NCBI GenBank assembly: GCA_032164245.1
Contig: JAVMKO010000003.1
Coordinates: 84,674,390 to 84,738,389, forward strand
DNA length: 64,000 nucleotides
Origin: Sternotherus odoratus
Lineage: Eukaryota; Chordata; Testudines; Kinosternidae
Direction: 5' to 3'
The position numbers and the translations under genes are program-made. Each line of letters begins with the position of its first letter. Position 1 is the first letter of the stretch. The notes beneath the pieces were generated by a model. That model did no database searches. It had not been told where the DNA came from and saw nothing but the letters and a program-made list of their open reading frames with translations. Shown here one piece after another: positions 1 to 11,062 of the stretch.

Positions 1-236
1 ACGTTAATCAGCTCATATATTGCAAGTTTAAAACCTGTTGTTATTGAATTAAAATGTGAGACTTCTCACGCAATTTTGAGATAGCAAAAATGAAAATTAG
101 GGCCAAAAACTGTGTTTAGAATGGAAGTGAGAAATTATTAACAAGGAAATCTGCTTGTTTTACCTAGAGTTTACCTGCTATTATGGTCAGCATTAAGCCT
201 GGTGCCTGTATGTTGACTGGTTTAAGATTAGCAGCC
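1..236. other. AT-rich intergenic DNA, nothing recognised
   Basis: This edge segment has no recognisable gene, RNA or repeat boundary. It ends where a Penelope/SINE-like tail begins. Confidence 0.5.
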
Positions 237-1195
237 ATGTTAGTCTGTATCCGTACATAAAATGAGGAAGACTTGTAGCACCTTAGAGACTAACCAGTTT
301 ATTTCAGCATAAGCTTTCATGGGCTATAGCTCACTTCATCGGATGCATAGAATGGAACAGAAGTAAGATGTATTTATACACAGAAAGAAAGAAAGAAAAG
401 TTGTACATTAGCATACCGATTCTAAGAGGCTGTTAAATTTAGATGGGCCATTATCAATAGGAGAAGAAAATACCTTTTGAAATGGATTTCTGTCAGGCAG
501 GATTTAACACCTGAAGTTAAATTTACATTGAAGGTAAATTAACAAGGGAAATGCAATGAATTAATGTAATGAGAGAACCATTCGCAAGTTCTGTTAAGCC
601 CTTGGTTTATTGTGTCCAATTTGAAAATTAATTCCAGTTCCTCAGTTTCTCGTTGGAGTCTGTTTTGGAAGTTTTTCTGTTTCAAAATTGACACCATCAA
701 GTCTTTAATGGAATGGCCAGGAAGATTGAAGTGTTCTCCTACTGGTTTTTGAATGTTATGATTCCTGATGTCAGATTTGTGCCCATTTATTCTTTTGCAT
801 AGAGTTTGGCCAATGTACATAGCAGAGAGGCATTGCTGGCACATGATGGCATATATCACGTTGTTCGATGTGCAGGTGAATGAGCCTCTGGTGATGTGGC
901 TGATGTGATTAGGTCCTATGATGGTGTCAGTTGAATGGCTATGAGGACAGAGTTGGCATCGGGCTTTGTTACAAGGATAGGTACCTGGGTTAATGTTTTT
1001 GTTGTGTGGCGTGCAGTTGCTGGTGAGTATTTGTTTCAGGTTGGGGGGGGCTGTCTGTAAGTGAGGGCTGGTCTGTCTCCCAAGATTTGTGAGAGTAAGG
1101 GATCATCTTTCAGGATAGGTTGTAGGTATTTGATGATGCATTGGAGAGGCTTAAGTTGGGGGCTGAAGGTGACAGCTAATGGTGTTCTGTATGTT
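237..1195 (-). mobile_element. Penelope-like retroelement, 3' fragment with SINE-like tail
   Basis: Read on the minus strand, 1190 to 540 gives broken reverse-transcriptase C-terminal sequence (for example PLQCIIKYLQPILKDDP) followed by a GIY-YIG endonuclease domain. This order is typical of Penelope-like elements. The piece at 237-360 has the motifs tgttagtctgtatcc, caccttagagactaacc and aagctttcatgggcta. These recur alone at 4444-4644 and 34957-35050 and match a short dispersed turtle element, so I read 237-360 as the tail of this element. The 5' part is missing and the coding region has stops, so it is dead. Confidence 0.72.
539..859 (-). pseudogene. GIY-YIG endonuclease domain of a Penelope-like element
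   Basis: This is an open stretch of about 106 codons. It starts with a cysteine pair (IMCQQC) and then AMYIGQT, the YIG part of the GIY-YIG motif, with YAI just upstream. CKRINGH supplies the conserved Arg and His, and KPVGEHFNLPGHS is the block typical of Penelope-type nucleases. In an intact element this domain nicks DNA for target-primed reverse transcription. Two or three residues appear lost after YIGQT compared with the usual spacing. The upstream RT region is broken, so the ORF is a remnant and not a host gene. Confidence 0.72.
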
Positions 1196-1721
1196 GAATG
1201 ACATTAACTAAATGATTTATTGGAATATAAAGCCACGAAAATTAAGTTAGCATCTGACCCCAGAATGTTTAGAACCTGCAAGGACTTGTGACGTGGTGAC
1301 ACCAAACATCTTATACAGTATCACTCTTTTTAGTTTTTCCTAAAGTCCTTTTTGAAGGACTCCACTGGCAAACTCTGGAAAGAAAACACAGCTGTTCATA
1401 CCAATTTCAATGAAACATGAATGAAAGAGGTGGTGCGGTTAATAAAGTTATTAAGTTTGCTTCCCGTAATGTATGTTTGTTCTTAAAAGTAGCTCCACAA
1501 CATTATCTGCATATTTGATGCACAGCATGTGACATATTTGTTAGTGTATAAATGACAAGGTGTGGCTATGAATTATTGTTACCTAGAAGATACTTTTGAA
1601 CTAAATTAATACTTTCAATTATTAAATAAATTCCTAAATTTGTAATTGTATTGTGTTGAATTGATGGACAGTCCCACCATTTAATTAACACATAAAGCTT
1701 GTCAAGTTTGATTGGCAAATC
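1196..1721. other. AT-rich intergenic DNA, nothing recognised
   Basis: No reading frame, RNA gene or repeat boundary was recognised here. Confidence 0.4.
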
Positions 1722-1875
1722 AAAGTGATGCTCCCAAATTCATTTTACCTTCAGGTCTTTCCAGTTGTTCAGATTCCATCTCTTTTTCACATAAGCAATA
1801 AAATATAGGGCCTAAACTGAATGTCCATGTAACTCCTCACAGAGGATTGCATAAGGTATACATAAGAGTAGAATA
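1722..1875 (+). repeat. Direct repeat, copy A
   Basis: About 145 bp from aaagtgatgctcccaaattc to ataaggtata and gtagaatat match 2491-2634 with only scattered differences, in the same orientation and about 770 bp apart. Copy A has about 10 extra bases near its end (gtatacataa). A 15-base string, gtttgattggcaaat, also occurs on both sides of this copy (1706 and 1880). No coding potential is seen. Confidence 0.8.
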
Positions 1876-2490
1876 TCAAGTTTGATTGGCAAATTAATGA
1901 AGGATTTGTTTTAAGATCCATTGTTCTATACTGGTATTGAAAATACTTATCCAGAAAAAATACAGTATATTTACCACTGTGTGTTCAGATTTATTGTGAA
2001 AAAATATTGGTTTATTGATTTAACATAGATTTTTGTATAAAGTTTTAGTGTTTTATGTCAAAATCGTTTATTTAGAAATTATGAACATTATTCCAACTTT
2101 ATTTTTGATTCTGTAATTTCTAATATTACCATAAATATTATTTTGGTTAATAAAATGTATAAACTTATAAGAATTCTTAGCTAAGTCAACTGAGATACAA
2201 ACAATAGCAAGAAGGGTAATATGGGTAAGTGATTAATTGAAAATTTCTTAATGAATATACATTTGATACCATATGTCACGTATCATGCCCATATTTTTGA
2301 ATGATCTTTCTCTATGGATCCTCACATCAAGGCTATATCCAAATATTGCTACCTATTCCTTTATAGCATGTCCTGGTTTCTGACTGCTCCAGACTGCCAA
2401 AGCTCTCATCCAGGCCATTGCATCTTGACTACTTTAAATTTTCTCTTCTTCAGCCTGGACTACTGCTGCCATGCCTCTGCAATTTCATCC
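1876..2490. other. AT-rich spacer between the direct repeats
   Basis: No feature was recognised apart from A/T-rich sequence and the flanks of the two direct-repeat copies. Confidence 0.4.
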
Positions 2491-2634
2491 AAAGTGATGT
2501 TCCCAAATTCATCTTATCTTCACGTCTTTCCTGTTGTTCAGATTCCATCCCTTTTTCACATAAGCAATAAAATATAGGGCCTAAATTGAATGTCCATGTA
2601 ACTCCTCACTGGGGATTGCATAAGGGTAGAATAT
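2491..2634 (+). repeat. Direct repeat, copy B
   Basis: This is the second copy of the repeat at 1722-1875. It shares the long blocks around gttcagattccatc, cacataagcaataaaatata and aatgtccatgtaactcctca. The nearby 87-codon ORF (2314-2577) crosses its edge and is a chance frame. Confidence 0.8.
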
Positions 2635-4431
2635 GGCCCCAGGAGTGCCTGCTTTTTTGTTTGTTTGTTTTTCTGTAAAAAGTGTAACCAGGGCCAGTTC
2701 AGTGGTGAGATTTCCCAACCTACCCACCCTCTTCACTCAAACAAATAACCTCAGAAGTGGAAACACTGTAGTTTATTCAAAACTAAAATGAGATTGTATT
2801 GAGTGCACTGCACTAATGGTAAGAGAAGGAAGGAGAATTATGTTAAGATTAAAATATGCTTTGTAAGAGGCACAGATGTGGTGCAGTGAAAGTGTGCCAC
2901 ACAGGCAGAGGTAGCTGGATTCTTATGCTTTCTAAAGTTAGAGACGCTAACTCCCAATTCAGGAAGGTATTTTGAGCGTGTGCCAAACTTTAAGCATGTG
3001 CACAGTCCCATGCAGTCAGTTCATTCAGTGAAGGGATAATTCACATATATAAAGTTAGGAACATGCTTTAAGTACCTTGGTGTATTGGGGTCTAAAGGGA
3101 GGATGGGGAGAGTATGCTATGTAAGACTATGTAATGTATGCCCCTCTCTGACCCTCCAGTGCAGCCATCATAGTGCTGTTCAGTGTATTGCTGGAGACTT
3201 GGCCACTCCCCTATCTCACCCAGCCACGCCCCTTCTTGTTTCACAACGCTGCCTTCAGTGCTAAACTGGGCTTCTCCTACCCCCTCTCCCATGCAACCGC
3301 ACAGAGGTACATGTAAGTTTGCCCGTCATTTTTAAATGAATGACTGTCATTGAAGTCCAGCATATATTTCTCCTGTCACTGCCCTCAAGCCACACTCAGC
3401 AGTACTATCCTTTGCACACTAGGAATATCCTTAATCACCCTAGAACTGATACTTTGTGCCACCCAAAAAAGTAGACAAATTTGCCCCAAAAGAAGCGTTC
3501 TCCTTATGGTTTGCATTGCTTTCTGGACTCTGCTTCTGGAAACCTCACTGAGCTGTGTAGCAGAAATACCTGTGACAATCCAGCTGAGGGGGAGACTCCT
3601 GGGAAATCAAAATAAATCCAAAGATAAACTAAAATCTACCGTATATGTGGCCAAGTGTTCAGTGACATTTTACTGACCGTTACCTGCCCTCAGTCCTAAT
3701 GTTCCTGTTATCTAGTACGGAAAAATCTAACAGACCAATATGGCAGCCTTAGCAGAGCAAGACGTTTCATGTGGATATGGTGCCTCTCTCCTGTCAAAGG
3801 TGCCTTGACTGCTTATGTCCAGAGAGCAGAGGGTGGCTATTAACTCTAAGGCTGCAAAGAAACAATCCAAAACCTTAGTGATGCATGTGATCACAGGAAA
3901 AGGTGCCAAAACCTCTAATGAAGAGAAGTAGCCTTTGCTTGGCTAACCTACTTAAATGTGACTCAGTTGGACACAAAACATTCTGGAACAAGATGCTATC
4001 TCAGGCATGCAGGATCCTGAATTACAACACAAAGTTATGTGTGCTGTAATTAGAGTGAATCTAGACTTTTCATCCTGAAAGGCACCTTTATAGTGATAGC
4101 CATAAACCAGGGAAACGATAAGTAACCCTGAATCCCTTGTTCCTCCTCCCACTCTTAATTATTGAGGATAAAAGCCTTTGTTTCAAATCAGCTAATGTCA
4201 TCATCTTTTTTATTTTCTAGCAATATTTTTTCAGTGCTACTCAGCTGGGGCTCTGCCTGTATTTGGCTATTTGATATGTGGTGTAATTTGTGTCAGCAAA
4301 ACCATATGCTGCCCTGAGTTACAAAACAAAATTTCCATTTAGTAATCACCTCTAGTCTAGGCCGAGAGCCTGATCCAAAGCCCATGGGGAGTCCTTCAGG
4401 TCTTTTTAGAGAGCAGCAACATCAGCCTCAC
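2635..4431. other. Intergenic DNA, nothing recognised
   Basis: No conserved coding sequence or clear transposon boundary was seen. The ORFs of 60-108 codons here resemble no protein family I know and mostly lack ATG starts. Confidence 0.4.
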
Positions 4432-4443
4432 AAAGCTGTTATA

Positions 4444-4644
4444 GAATCAGAGAGGTAGCCGTGTTAGTCTGGAATAGCAGAGGTAACAAAGAGTCCTGTG
4501 GCACCTTAAAGACTAACTAAAGTATTGAAGCATAAGCTTTCATGGGCTAATACTCGCCCCTGGACACTTCCACTGCTTGCATCCGAAAGCTTTTGCTTCA
4601 ATACTTTAGTTAGTCGTTAAGGTGCCACAGGACTCTTTGTTACC
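4444..4644. mobile_element. Penelope/SINE-tail element with inverted duplication
   Basis: The unit begins gaatcagagaggtagccgtg and contains gtcctgtggcacctt and aagctttcatgggc, as in the tails at 237 and 34957. Its second half is the reverse complement of the first. Arms 4482-4546 and 4583-4644 are nearly identical and enclose a loop of about 36 bases. The flanks aaagctgttata (4432-4443) and aaagccattata (4645-4656) look like a 12-bp target-site duplication with two changes. It inserted by retrotransposition and carries an inverted 3' end. Confidence 0.75.
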
Positions 4645-4656
4645 AAAGCCATTATA

Positions 4657-6427
4657 AATGCTGGAACACAACTCCTCACAAGGCTTATACCTGAAGGTTA
4701 AATGCTAGTACTCTGAAATATTTTTCTTACAAACTTTTAAGTCTATGCAGGTTTCCTTCTTATTTGTTTTGATGGCCACCAACACACAACTACAGAGATG
4801 GATCTTTAGTTGGATTTACAGTGCCCCCTGCTGGATCTTCTGAAGATTGAACATTCTTTGTTGTGATTCATATCTTTAAGCTATTGTCTGGAACATATCA
4901 TCTTTTATGAATCACTAAGTTAAACAAGTCCAATGTAAACAGGAGTGACGGTCTAGACTCTGTCCTCAGTTACCCGTTAAGAGCCTTAGTGACTCAGTGG
5001 AGTTGAACAGGTGAGAGTGCAAAATTTGTTTCACATCTGGTTTCCAGTAAAAAATATCCATACATGAGGTATTTTTATTATTTGTGATTATAATCCATTT
5101 TCACCGAGCTGCATACATTTTGAAATCTGTTTTGAAATCAGCACTTATCGGAAGCTTACTCCACTGCTACTCTCATTATCTGACTCTGAGGGTGGTCGGC
5201 AGTGCTCTATCAAAACTGTTTTCCAATGGCAAATTGTGTTTTTGCCTAAACACATTTTTTTCTTGACAAGTGTCTGCTTTCCATGGAAAATTTGGATATT
5301 TTTTTTAAAAAAAAAGACACCTGAAAAACCAAAATATTTTTACTTGGCTATGCCATCAGGGTGCCTCCTGCACGTTGCATCTTGTACTTAGTCTCCTCTC
5401 GGCAGGCTCCCCAACCAGACTTAATCTCTGTTGATACACCAAAGCCATGGGAATCTTATGAAGTATCACCTCCCCTCACCAAGAGGGGCAAATGTCATGC
5501 ATCATGGATCTATAGTCTGACCAGGTAGCCCAGCCTACAAAAGAGAATAGGACCATGAGGCACCCGAACTATAACTCGCATGAGGCACTGCCATGACATT
5601 CCTGAATCAAATGTTGGTTCTTGATTTTTTCCTGAACAGGTGACAATTTCTGTGGGACATAAAAAAGCCATTTTCTGACAAGCTCTAGTCAGAAGCCTGC
5701 ATTTTATTGGATTGGTACAAAGCCACCTGGAGCCAGATCAACAATCCTCATCCTTAAAACTCAAAAGGGATAGTAGGTAGAAAACCCTCTTATTGCACAA
5801 GCTGTTCATCTGCTTGCTGTATGGATGCCAAGTCACAGGATTCTGAGATTAGAGGCTCTTCATTTATAGCCTTCTGGGCTTATGTCAGCATACGGGCCTC
5901 TCTGATGTCACAGAGATATCGAGTGAAGTCCTGGCCTCATTGAAATCAGTGGCAAAACTACCATCGACCTCACAGGAACACAGGATTTCACTCCAGGGCT
6001 TATTTGAGGACTCGAGCACAGCACAAGTAGCTTGATGGGGCCCACACAGCGTCCAATGCCTAAACACAAGTGAGGGGCCCGTGACTGAGGGTCAGGAAAG
6101 TGTCATTGCAGCCTCTCCTCCCCTTTTCAGAAAGTTCTTTTGCCATCTTCTTTCCCTACCAAGATGTAAAGAAAGAAAAAACAAGCAAACAGAGGAACTT
6201 ATTATGACTTTACCCTCCATTTTAAAGATCTCTTTATCTAGACATTTTTCTTCTGCAGGTTGCTAACATAGGTTTGCAAGACCCTATGGGGGTGTAATAA
6301 GAGTTAGCTTTTTTCTGGATTACATAGAAAACCTCATGCCCAGGAATGGTACCACAGCACAGCAAGTTGGACATTATTTCCTACAATTTGTAATTTTTTG
6401 TTTTTCTTTTTTAAATGTTAATGTGCC
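4657..6427. other. Intergenic DNA, nothing firm recognised
   Basis: The sequence is mostly unique-looking and AT-rich. Chance ORFs of about 60 codons are present, with no family resemblance. No repeat boundaries could be fixed. Confidence 0.4.
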
Positions 6428-7105
6428 TGTAGTGGGGCGGCTGCCCCATTCCAGGAAAAAAAGGGGTTAAAGTCAGCCCTGGGCTGTGGCTTGGAGCAAG
6501 CAGCTCCCAGGCTGATTGGGCAGAGCAACCACAGCTCTGGCTGGTCAAGTAGGGCCCAGCTGGCCCTTATCAAAGGCTGTTGTAGGAAGGCACTCTGGCA
6601 GTCTCTTTTCAGTCCTGGAGGGAGTAGGGTCTGACTCTCTGCTGAAAGGGTACTGAGAGAGAAGCAGGACTGGGGAAAGGAGCAGGGGAGTTGTAGGCTG
6701 GCAATTCCCTAGGCTGCAGGGCCTGGTCTAGGCCTACAGAGGTACTTGGTGGTAGAGGAAGGCAGCTGGTCCAAAAAACAACAACCCTTGCCTGTGATGA
6801 CTGGCTGTTACACTGCAGTCTGCCCCAGGGACCTAAGGCTTGATGATGACTGGCAGTAGCCTTAGACTGAGGCAAGGTGAGGATCAGAGGGATGGGGGTT
6901 CCCCAGGGAGGAGAGGCCTAGAGGTAGAGTGAGGGGGAACTGCCAGGGGGCAGCACCCCAGGTAAGAGGGCACTGGGGTCTGGGAGGGACATGGGGCCAG
7001 CAGACAGTGAGTCACTGGTCTGCAGAGGGCGCTCCAAATGCTGGTAAAGCTAATTCCTGGATGACCAGCAGAAGGTGCTGCAAGGTGAGTTGTCACACCA
7101 TGACA
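6428..7105 (-). mobile_element. Solo LTR with 5-bp target duplication
   Basis: On the minus strand the segment begins TGTCATGG and ends CCACTACA, a TG...CA pair. It is flanked by the same five bases, gtgcc, at 6423-6427 and 7106-7110. Its minus strand matches the LTR that starts at 63710: shared blocks are cttctgctggtc, gagcgccctctgc and cagactgcagt. No internal retroelement sequence is adjacent, so this is a solo LTR left by LTR-LTR recombination. The class, gypsy-like or ERV-like, cannot be settled from the LTR alone. Confidence 0.82.
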
Positions 7106-7110
7106 GTGCC

Positions 7111-9374
7111 CAAAGCAAAGCCTGACATTTACTGTAGTAGATTTTTACACAGAAGATGTTTACATTTTTGTTTCTGTTCCCTCACAGATGGACAGAAGAG
7201 CTTGAAGAATTTCTGTAGAGCAGCTTAATTGTTTTGTTTTTCAAAATGGCATTTTCACCTCAATGTGCATAAAATGGGGGAAGATGCTTATTTTGGAGTC
7301 TAACTGGTTTATGGAATGTAAGGAATGAATAAAAGTTTAGGTGTCTGAATCTTAGAACCCAACCTACTTCAGAGGGAATAATTTGCTAATATTACCTGAT
7401 ACAATCCTGATAACTGGAGACCAATGTTAATTGTGAAACATCTTCATAGTCCACCGTGGGCTGCATATGCAGCTCTGTTATGTAGGCTGCAACCACACAA
7501 TCTATATATTACCCGTATGGCCCTGAGGAGTCATATGGGCTGCAGCTGTGTGCTCATTGGGCCGCAAGTGGCCTGTAGGTTGCGAATCATTGCCATAGTC
7601 AATTGTCAAGGTTGAAGTCAGACTCAAAACTGCATATTAGTCAGAATTAAGGTACCCCATTATATTATTTTGAAAACAACTGAAACAGCTAATGCATGTA
7701 GGATTTTTGTTCTGTGTTTATACACTGTCTAGCACAACAGAGTCCTGGTCCTAAGTGCTAATTCATTACTACTAATAGCCACTCTCCTTGATGTTCCAAT
7801 GGATTTTCATTCCTGGGAGATACAAAAAGGCTGACATGTTACCACTAGAGGGCAGAAGATACTAAAAAAAAAGGTAAGGAATTTTGAGACCCATGTAGGG
7901 GCAAATGTGAAATTTATCCTGCGCGGGCATAGGTGTGGGAACTAGGGATGCTGGGATTGGTGCCACACCCTCTAGCTTGAAGTGGTTTCTATCATAAAGA
8001 AGATTTACAGTTTGGGTCAGTAGTTCTCGGCACTCCCTGTGTGCAGGTCCTTGTATGAGTCCCCTGTACCCGAGTGTGCTAATACCTTTCTAAAACCTTG
8101 ATCCTAAAAAAAAACCTTACGCATAAGAGTTGCCTCATTTAGTTCAATGGGGCCCCTTAGGTTCTCCATGTGCCACTGCCACTGGGGTGTTCGGTTTTGT
8201 GTGATTAGAAAGTTGGCAACCCTACTTAGCACTGCCAAGACTTACACATGCTATGAGTAGTCCACTAAGTTCAATGGGACTGCTCATGTGCCTAAATTTA
8301 GGAATACCATCATGGTTAAAATCATATCTTTAAAACTAACCTCCTGACCCTTGTCTCCATGGTATTGGTATTGTAATTTCCCTTTTTTATGATAGTAGGA
8401 GCAAAATAAACATAAGAAAATTAAAAAAAATAAAAAACACCAGAAACATCATTTGAATGCACTATAATGAGACTTGTCGTTCACGGCAGTATTGAGCTGA
8501 CAATGCCCAGATAATAGCATTGATACTTATCAAATGTGCTGCACTGCAAAACACTTTGTTATGCTCTCAGCAGAGCTGCTTCTATATGACTCACTCTTTT
8601 ATACACTGAAAAATGAAATTCTTGCAAATCAATACACAATAAGGGAGCAGCTATTATTAACTAGAGTCCAGCTAGATGGGGCACAAGGTAGAATACCTGA
8701 TCTATGTCCCCACATCTCTCGTTTGGGGTCCATTTGGATCCTTATCTCAATGTCTTGACTAAGGCCTGACTGGGTTAGAATGGAGCATCAAGCTCCACCA
8801 ACAGCCACCTTTGGGGAAATTCAAGTGCGGATCAATATGTAAATGACAGGACTCCAGCTTTGCTCTAATTCAAACCCAGTATGTTCATCAAAATAATGAA
8901 ACAAAACAAGTCTTGATTTCATTTGCTGGAAGACCTTCCTGCTATGGAGATGTAGAAAGGAAGCTAGAGGACTCTGTGAGCTAGAAAAAGGGAAATGAGA
9001 GGGATGGAGACTTTGAAGACATCTCAGGTGACATATGCAGCAAGGGAAAGCATAGGGATTCTGCACTGGGGAGTAGCACTATTGATATGAGCTACCCCCA
9101 TGTGTGTCCTGATCCTATGATCTTCCCAGCTGACTTTGGGCGCTGGTCAATGTGTGAGACTTAAAAAAAAAATAGAATGTGTACCTATTTCATGTATAGA
9201 GTTAAAAGTAACCAAACAGAAGTTGTAACAACGAAGAGATGTCATGGAGTCAGGCTGGTGGCCCCCAGTGACTATGACCACTGTGACTACTTAGCCATGC
9301 AGGTGTGCCTTCTTTTACTGTTCCCATATTTTCCACCCCACCCTTCTTTCCATTTTTCTCCATTTATGGTGTCT
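7111..9374. other. Intergenic DNA with degraded repeats
   Basis: About 7430-7610 looks like a decayed hAT-type element: it has ggccgcaagtggcctgtagg and gttgcgaatcattg near its right end. A decayed piece ending gttggcaacccta lies near 8224. Around 7710-7790 there is a fragment of the old repeat with the motif acactgtctagcacaacag. No gene is seen. Confidence 0.4.
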
Positions 9375-9515
9375 TGTCCTACACCTGGACTGTGAGCACT
9401 CAGGGGCAGGGGTTGCCTTTGTCACACCTGTGTGTTCAGCACCTAGCACTTTGGGACCTCAACCCCTGACTAAGACCTCTGGGCACTACCACCATAACAA
9501 TAATAACCGCAGAAA
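9375..9515 (+). repeat. Old amniote interspersed repeat, 3' end
   Basis: This segment has ctgtgagcactcaggggcag, cagcacctagcac and aacaataataa. The same order of motifs recurs at 11791-11915 and 21045-21175. The pattern suits the 3' end of an old LINE/SINE-type repeat. I recognise the pattern but cannot name the family with confidence. Confidence 0.5.
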
Positions 9516-9649
9516 GGAAGTGGTAGTGCAATATCAGTCTGTAAGCATTCTGGGGTGCAGTGACGTGTGTGATGTAATTCTGCGAGAGGATGCTCCTTTC
9601 GGGAAGCCAAGTGAGGATGAGGCTGTAAAAAAAGCTAGAGGTAGAGGGC

Positions 9650-9958
9650 CCAAGTCTGAGAATGGTTCCACAGCCTGGTGGTTGGAGCATGCACCTATGA
9701 TGTGGGCAACCCAGCATCTAGTTCCCCTGCTCCAGTGACTCCTTCATTACTTAACCATGGTGGAACAGCTTCAAGAGGAGGGACTTAGGGAGCCCCCCCA
9801 TCAGATCATCCCATAATTCAGTAATCAGGGCACTTCTCTGAGAGGTGGTAGATCCCTCTTCAAATCCTTTCTCCCCTTTAAGTGGAGGGGAGACCTTAAC
9901 TGAGGGCCCACCCACATCCCAAGTGAGTACCCTAACCACTGGGCTCACAGTAAGGAGG
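9650..9958. repeat. tRNA-like inverted repeat, degraded
   Basis: The segment has a left half with gcctggtggttggagcatgc and a right half with cttcaaatcctttctcc and taccctaaccactgggctc. The second is the complement-like form of a tRNA-derived head. Similar hairpin-type elements are common in turtle DNA, and the short one at 37489-37554 has the same core. The ends are unclear. Confidence 0.4.
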
Positions 9959-9969
9959 GAGCCCCAACC

Positions 9970-10598
9970 CAGGGCCGGCGACAGAAATTTGGGGGCCCCC
10001 TACTCTAATAGTTTGGGGCCCCCCCAGCCCAGCCGGGGCCCCCCAGCCCAGCCGACATTGGCTGGGGGCCCCCCAGCCCAGCCGGCCCCCCCCCAGCCCA
10101 GCCAACAGTGGCTGGGGGGCCCCCAGCCCAGCCGCCCCCCCAACCCAGCTGGCGCTCCCCCCCCCCCCCAGCTGACAGCGGCTGGGGAGCCCCCAGCCCA
10201 GCCGGCCCCCCGCAGCCCAGCCGGCACTCCCCCCCCCAGCTGACAGCGGCTGGGGGGCCCCCAGCCCAGCCGGCGCCCCCCCAGCTGACAGCGGCTGGGG
10301 GCTCCCCAGCCCAGCCGCCCCCCCTCCCCAGCCCAGCCGGCGCTCCCCCCACCAGCTGGCAGCAGCGAGACCCGAGAGCCCGGGAACAGCGAGAGCCTCC
10401 CTTGCTGCTCCCTCCCTCCCCCCCTCCCTCCCCCGGACTGAGCCGCTGCCGCTGGCCGGGCTCTGCTCCGGCCGGGGACAGGCGCTCGTCCGGGGGAGAG
10501 CCGCCCCGGATGACTACGGGTAGAGCTGTACCGGGCCCCCGACTTTAGGGGGGCCCCGGTACAGCTCTACCCGTAGTACCCCCCTGTCGCCGGCCCTG
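9970..10598 (+). mobile_element. Non-autonomous hAT-like element, C-rich family, copy 1
   Basis: Terminal inverted repeats are CAGGGCCGGCGACAG and its complement CTGTCGCCGGCCCTG. The flanks are a perfect 8-bp duplication, ccccaacc (9962-9969 and 10599-10606), as hAT transposases make. The interior has C-runs separated by agctgacagcggctgggg-type units. A palindrome near the right end (about 10511-10577) is centred on gggcccccgacttta. It encodes no transposase. The ORFs crossing it on both strands (75-146 codons) are low-complexity artefacts. Copies 2 and 3 are at 19075 and 24567. Confidence 0.88.
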
Positions 10599-10804
10599 CC
10601 CCAACCACTCAGCTGTTTTGTGTGAAGTCGCATGCAGGGCCTGCTCAAGGTGAGCCTGCTGGATCAGGTCGCATACATGAGTTATGTGGATGGATGACTA
10701 TCTTCGCTGGCTGATGAATCACTCAGGTGTAGGCAGCAGAGAGGCAGCCAGATACTTAGAAGGAGGCAGTTGTGCACATGTCTAGAAGCAGCAATGTAGG
10801 AACC

Positions 10805-11052
10805 AAGGGAATTTTTTTACTGCAAAAACTTAGGCGCTGAGTGCGTTTAGGCATCTACAGATTTTAGTAAGAGTTTTGTGAATCACAGTGGAGCTGGGAC
10901 TGGTATTGAGGTCCCTAAACCCAAATGTAGGCACCTAAATCAGAGGCTTATGGTCCTAAGTACCTTCGTGAATCTAGACCTTAATCTCTGTGCGTCAGTT
11001 CCCCATCTGTAAAATGCACATCATATTTTCTATCACCCTTTCTCTGCCTTCT
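10805..11052 (+). repeat. Degraded interspersed repeats, including a MIR 3' part
   Basis: From about 10980 the sequence has ctctgtgcgtcagttcccca followed by tctgtaaaatg, the hallmark of the MIR core-to-3' region. The preceding part (cttaggcgctgagtgcg, taggcacctaaatcag) resembles another old turtle repeat. A hAT element interrupts downstream at 11063. Confidence 0.5.
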
Positions 11053-11062
11053 CTGTTTAGAT

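Noticed and set aside
3350..3676. 108-codon ORF
   Set aside because: It starts at a TTG rather than an ATG, has no recognisable family, and no repeat or splice context supports it.
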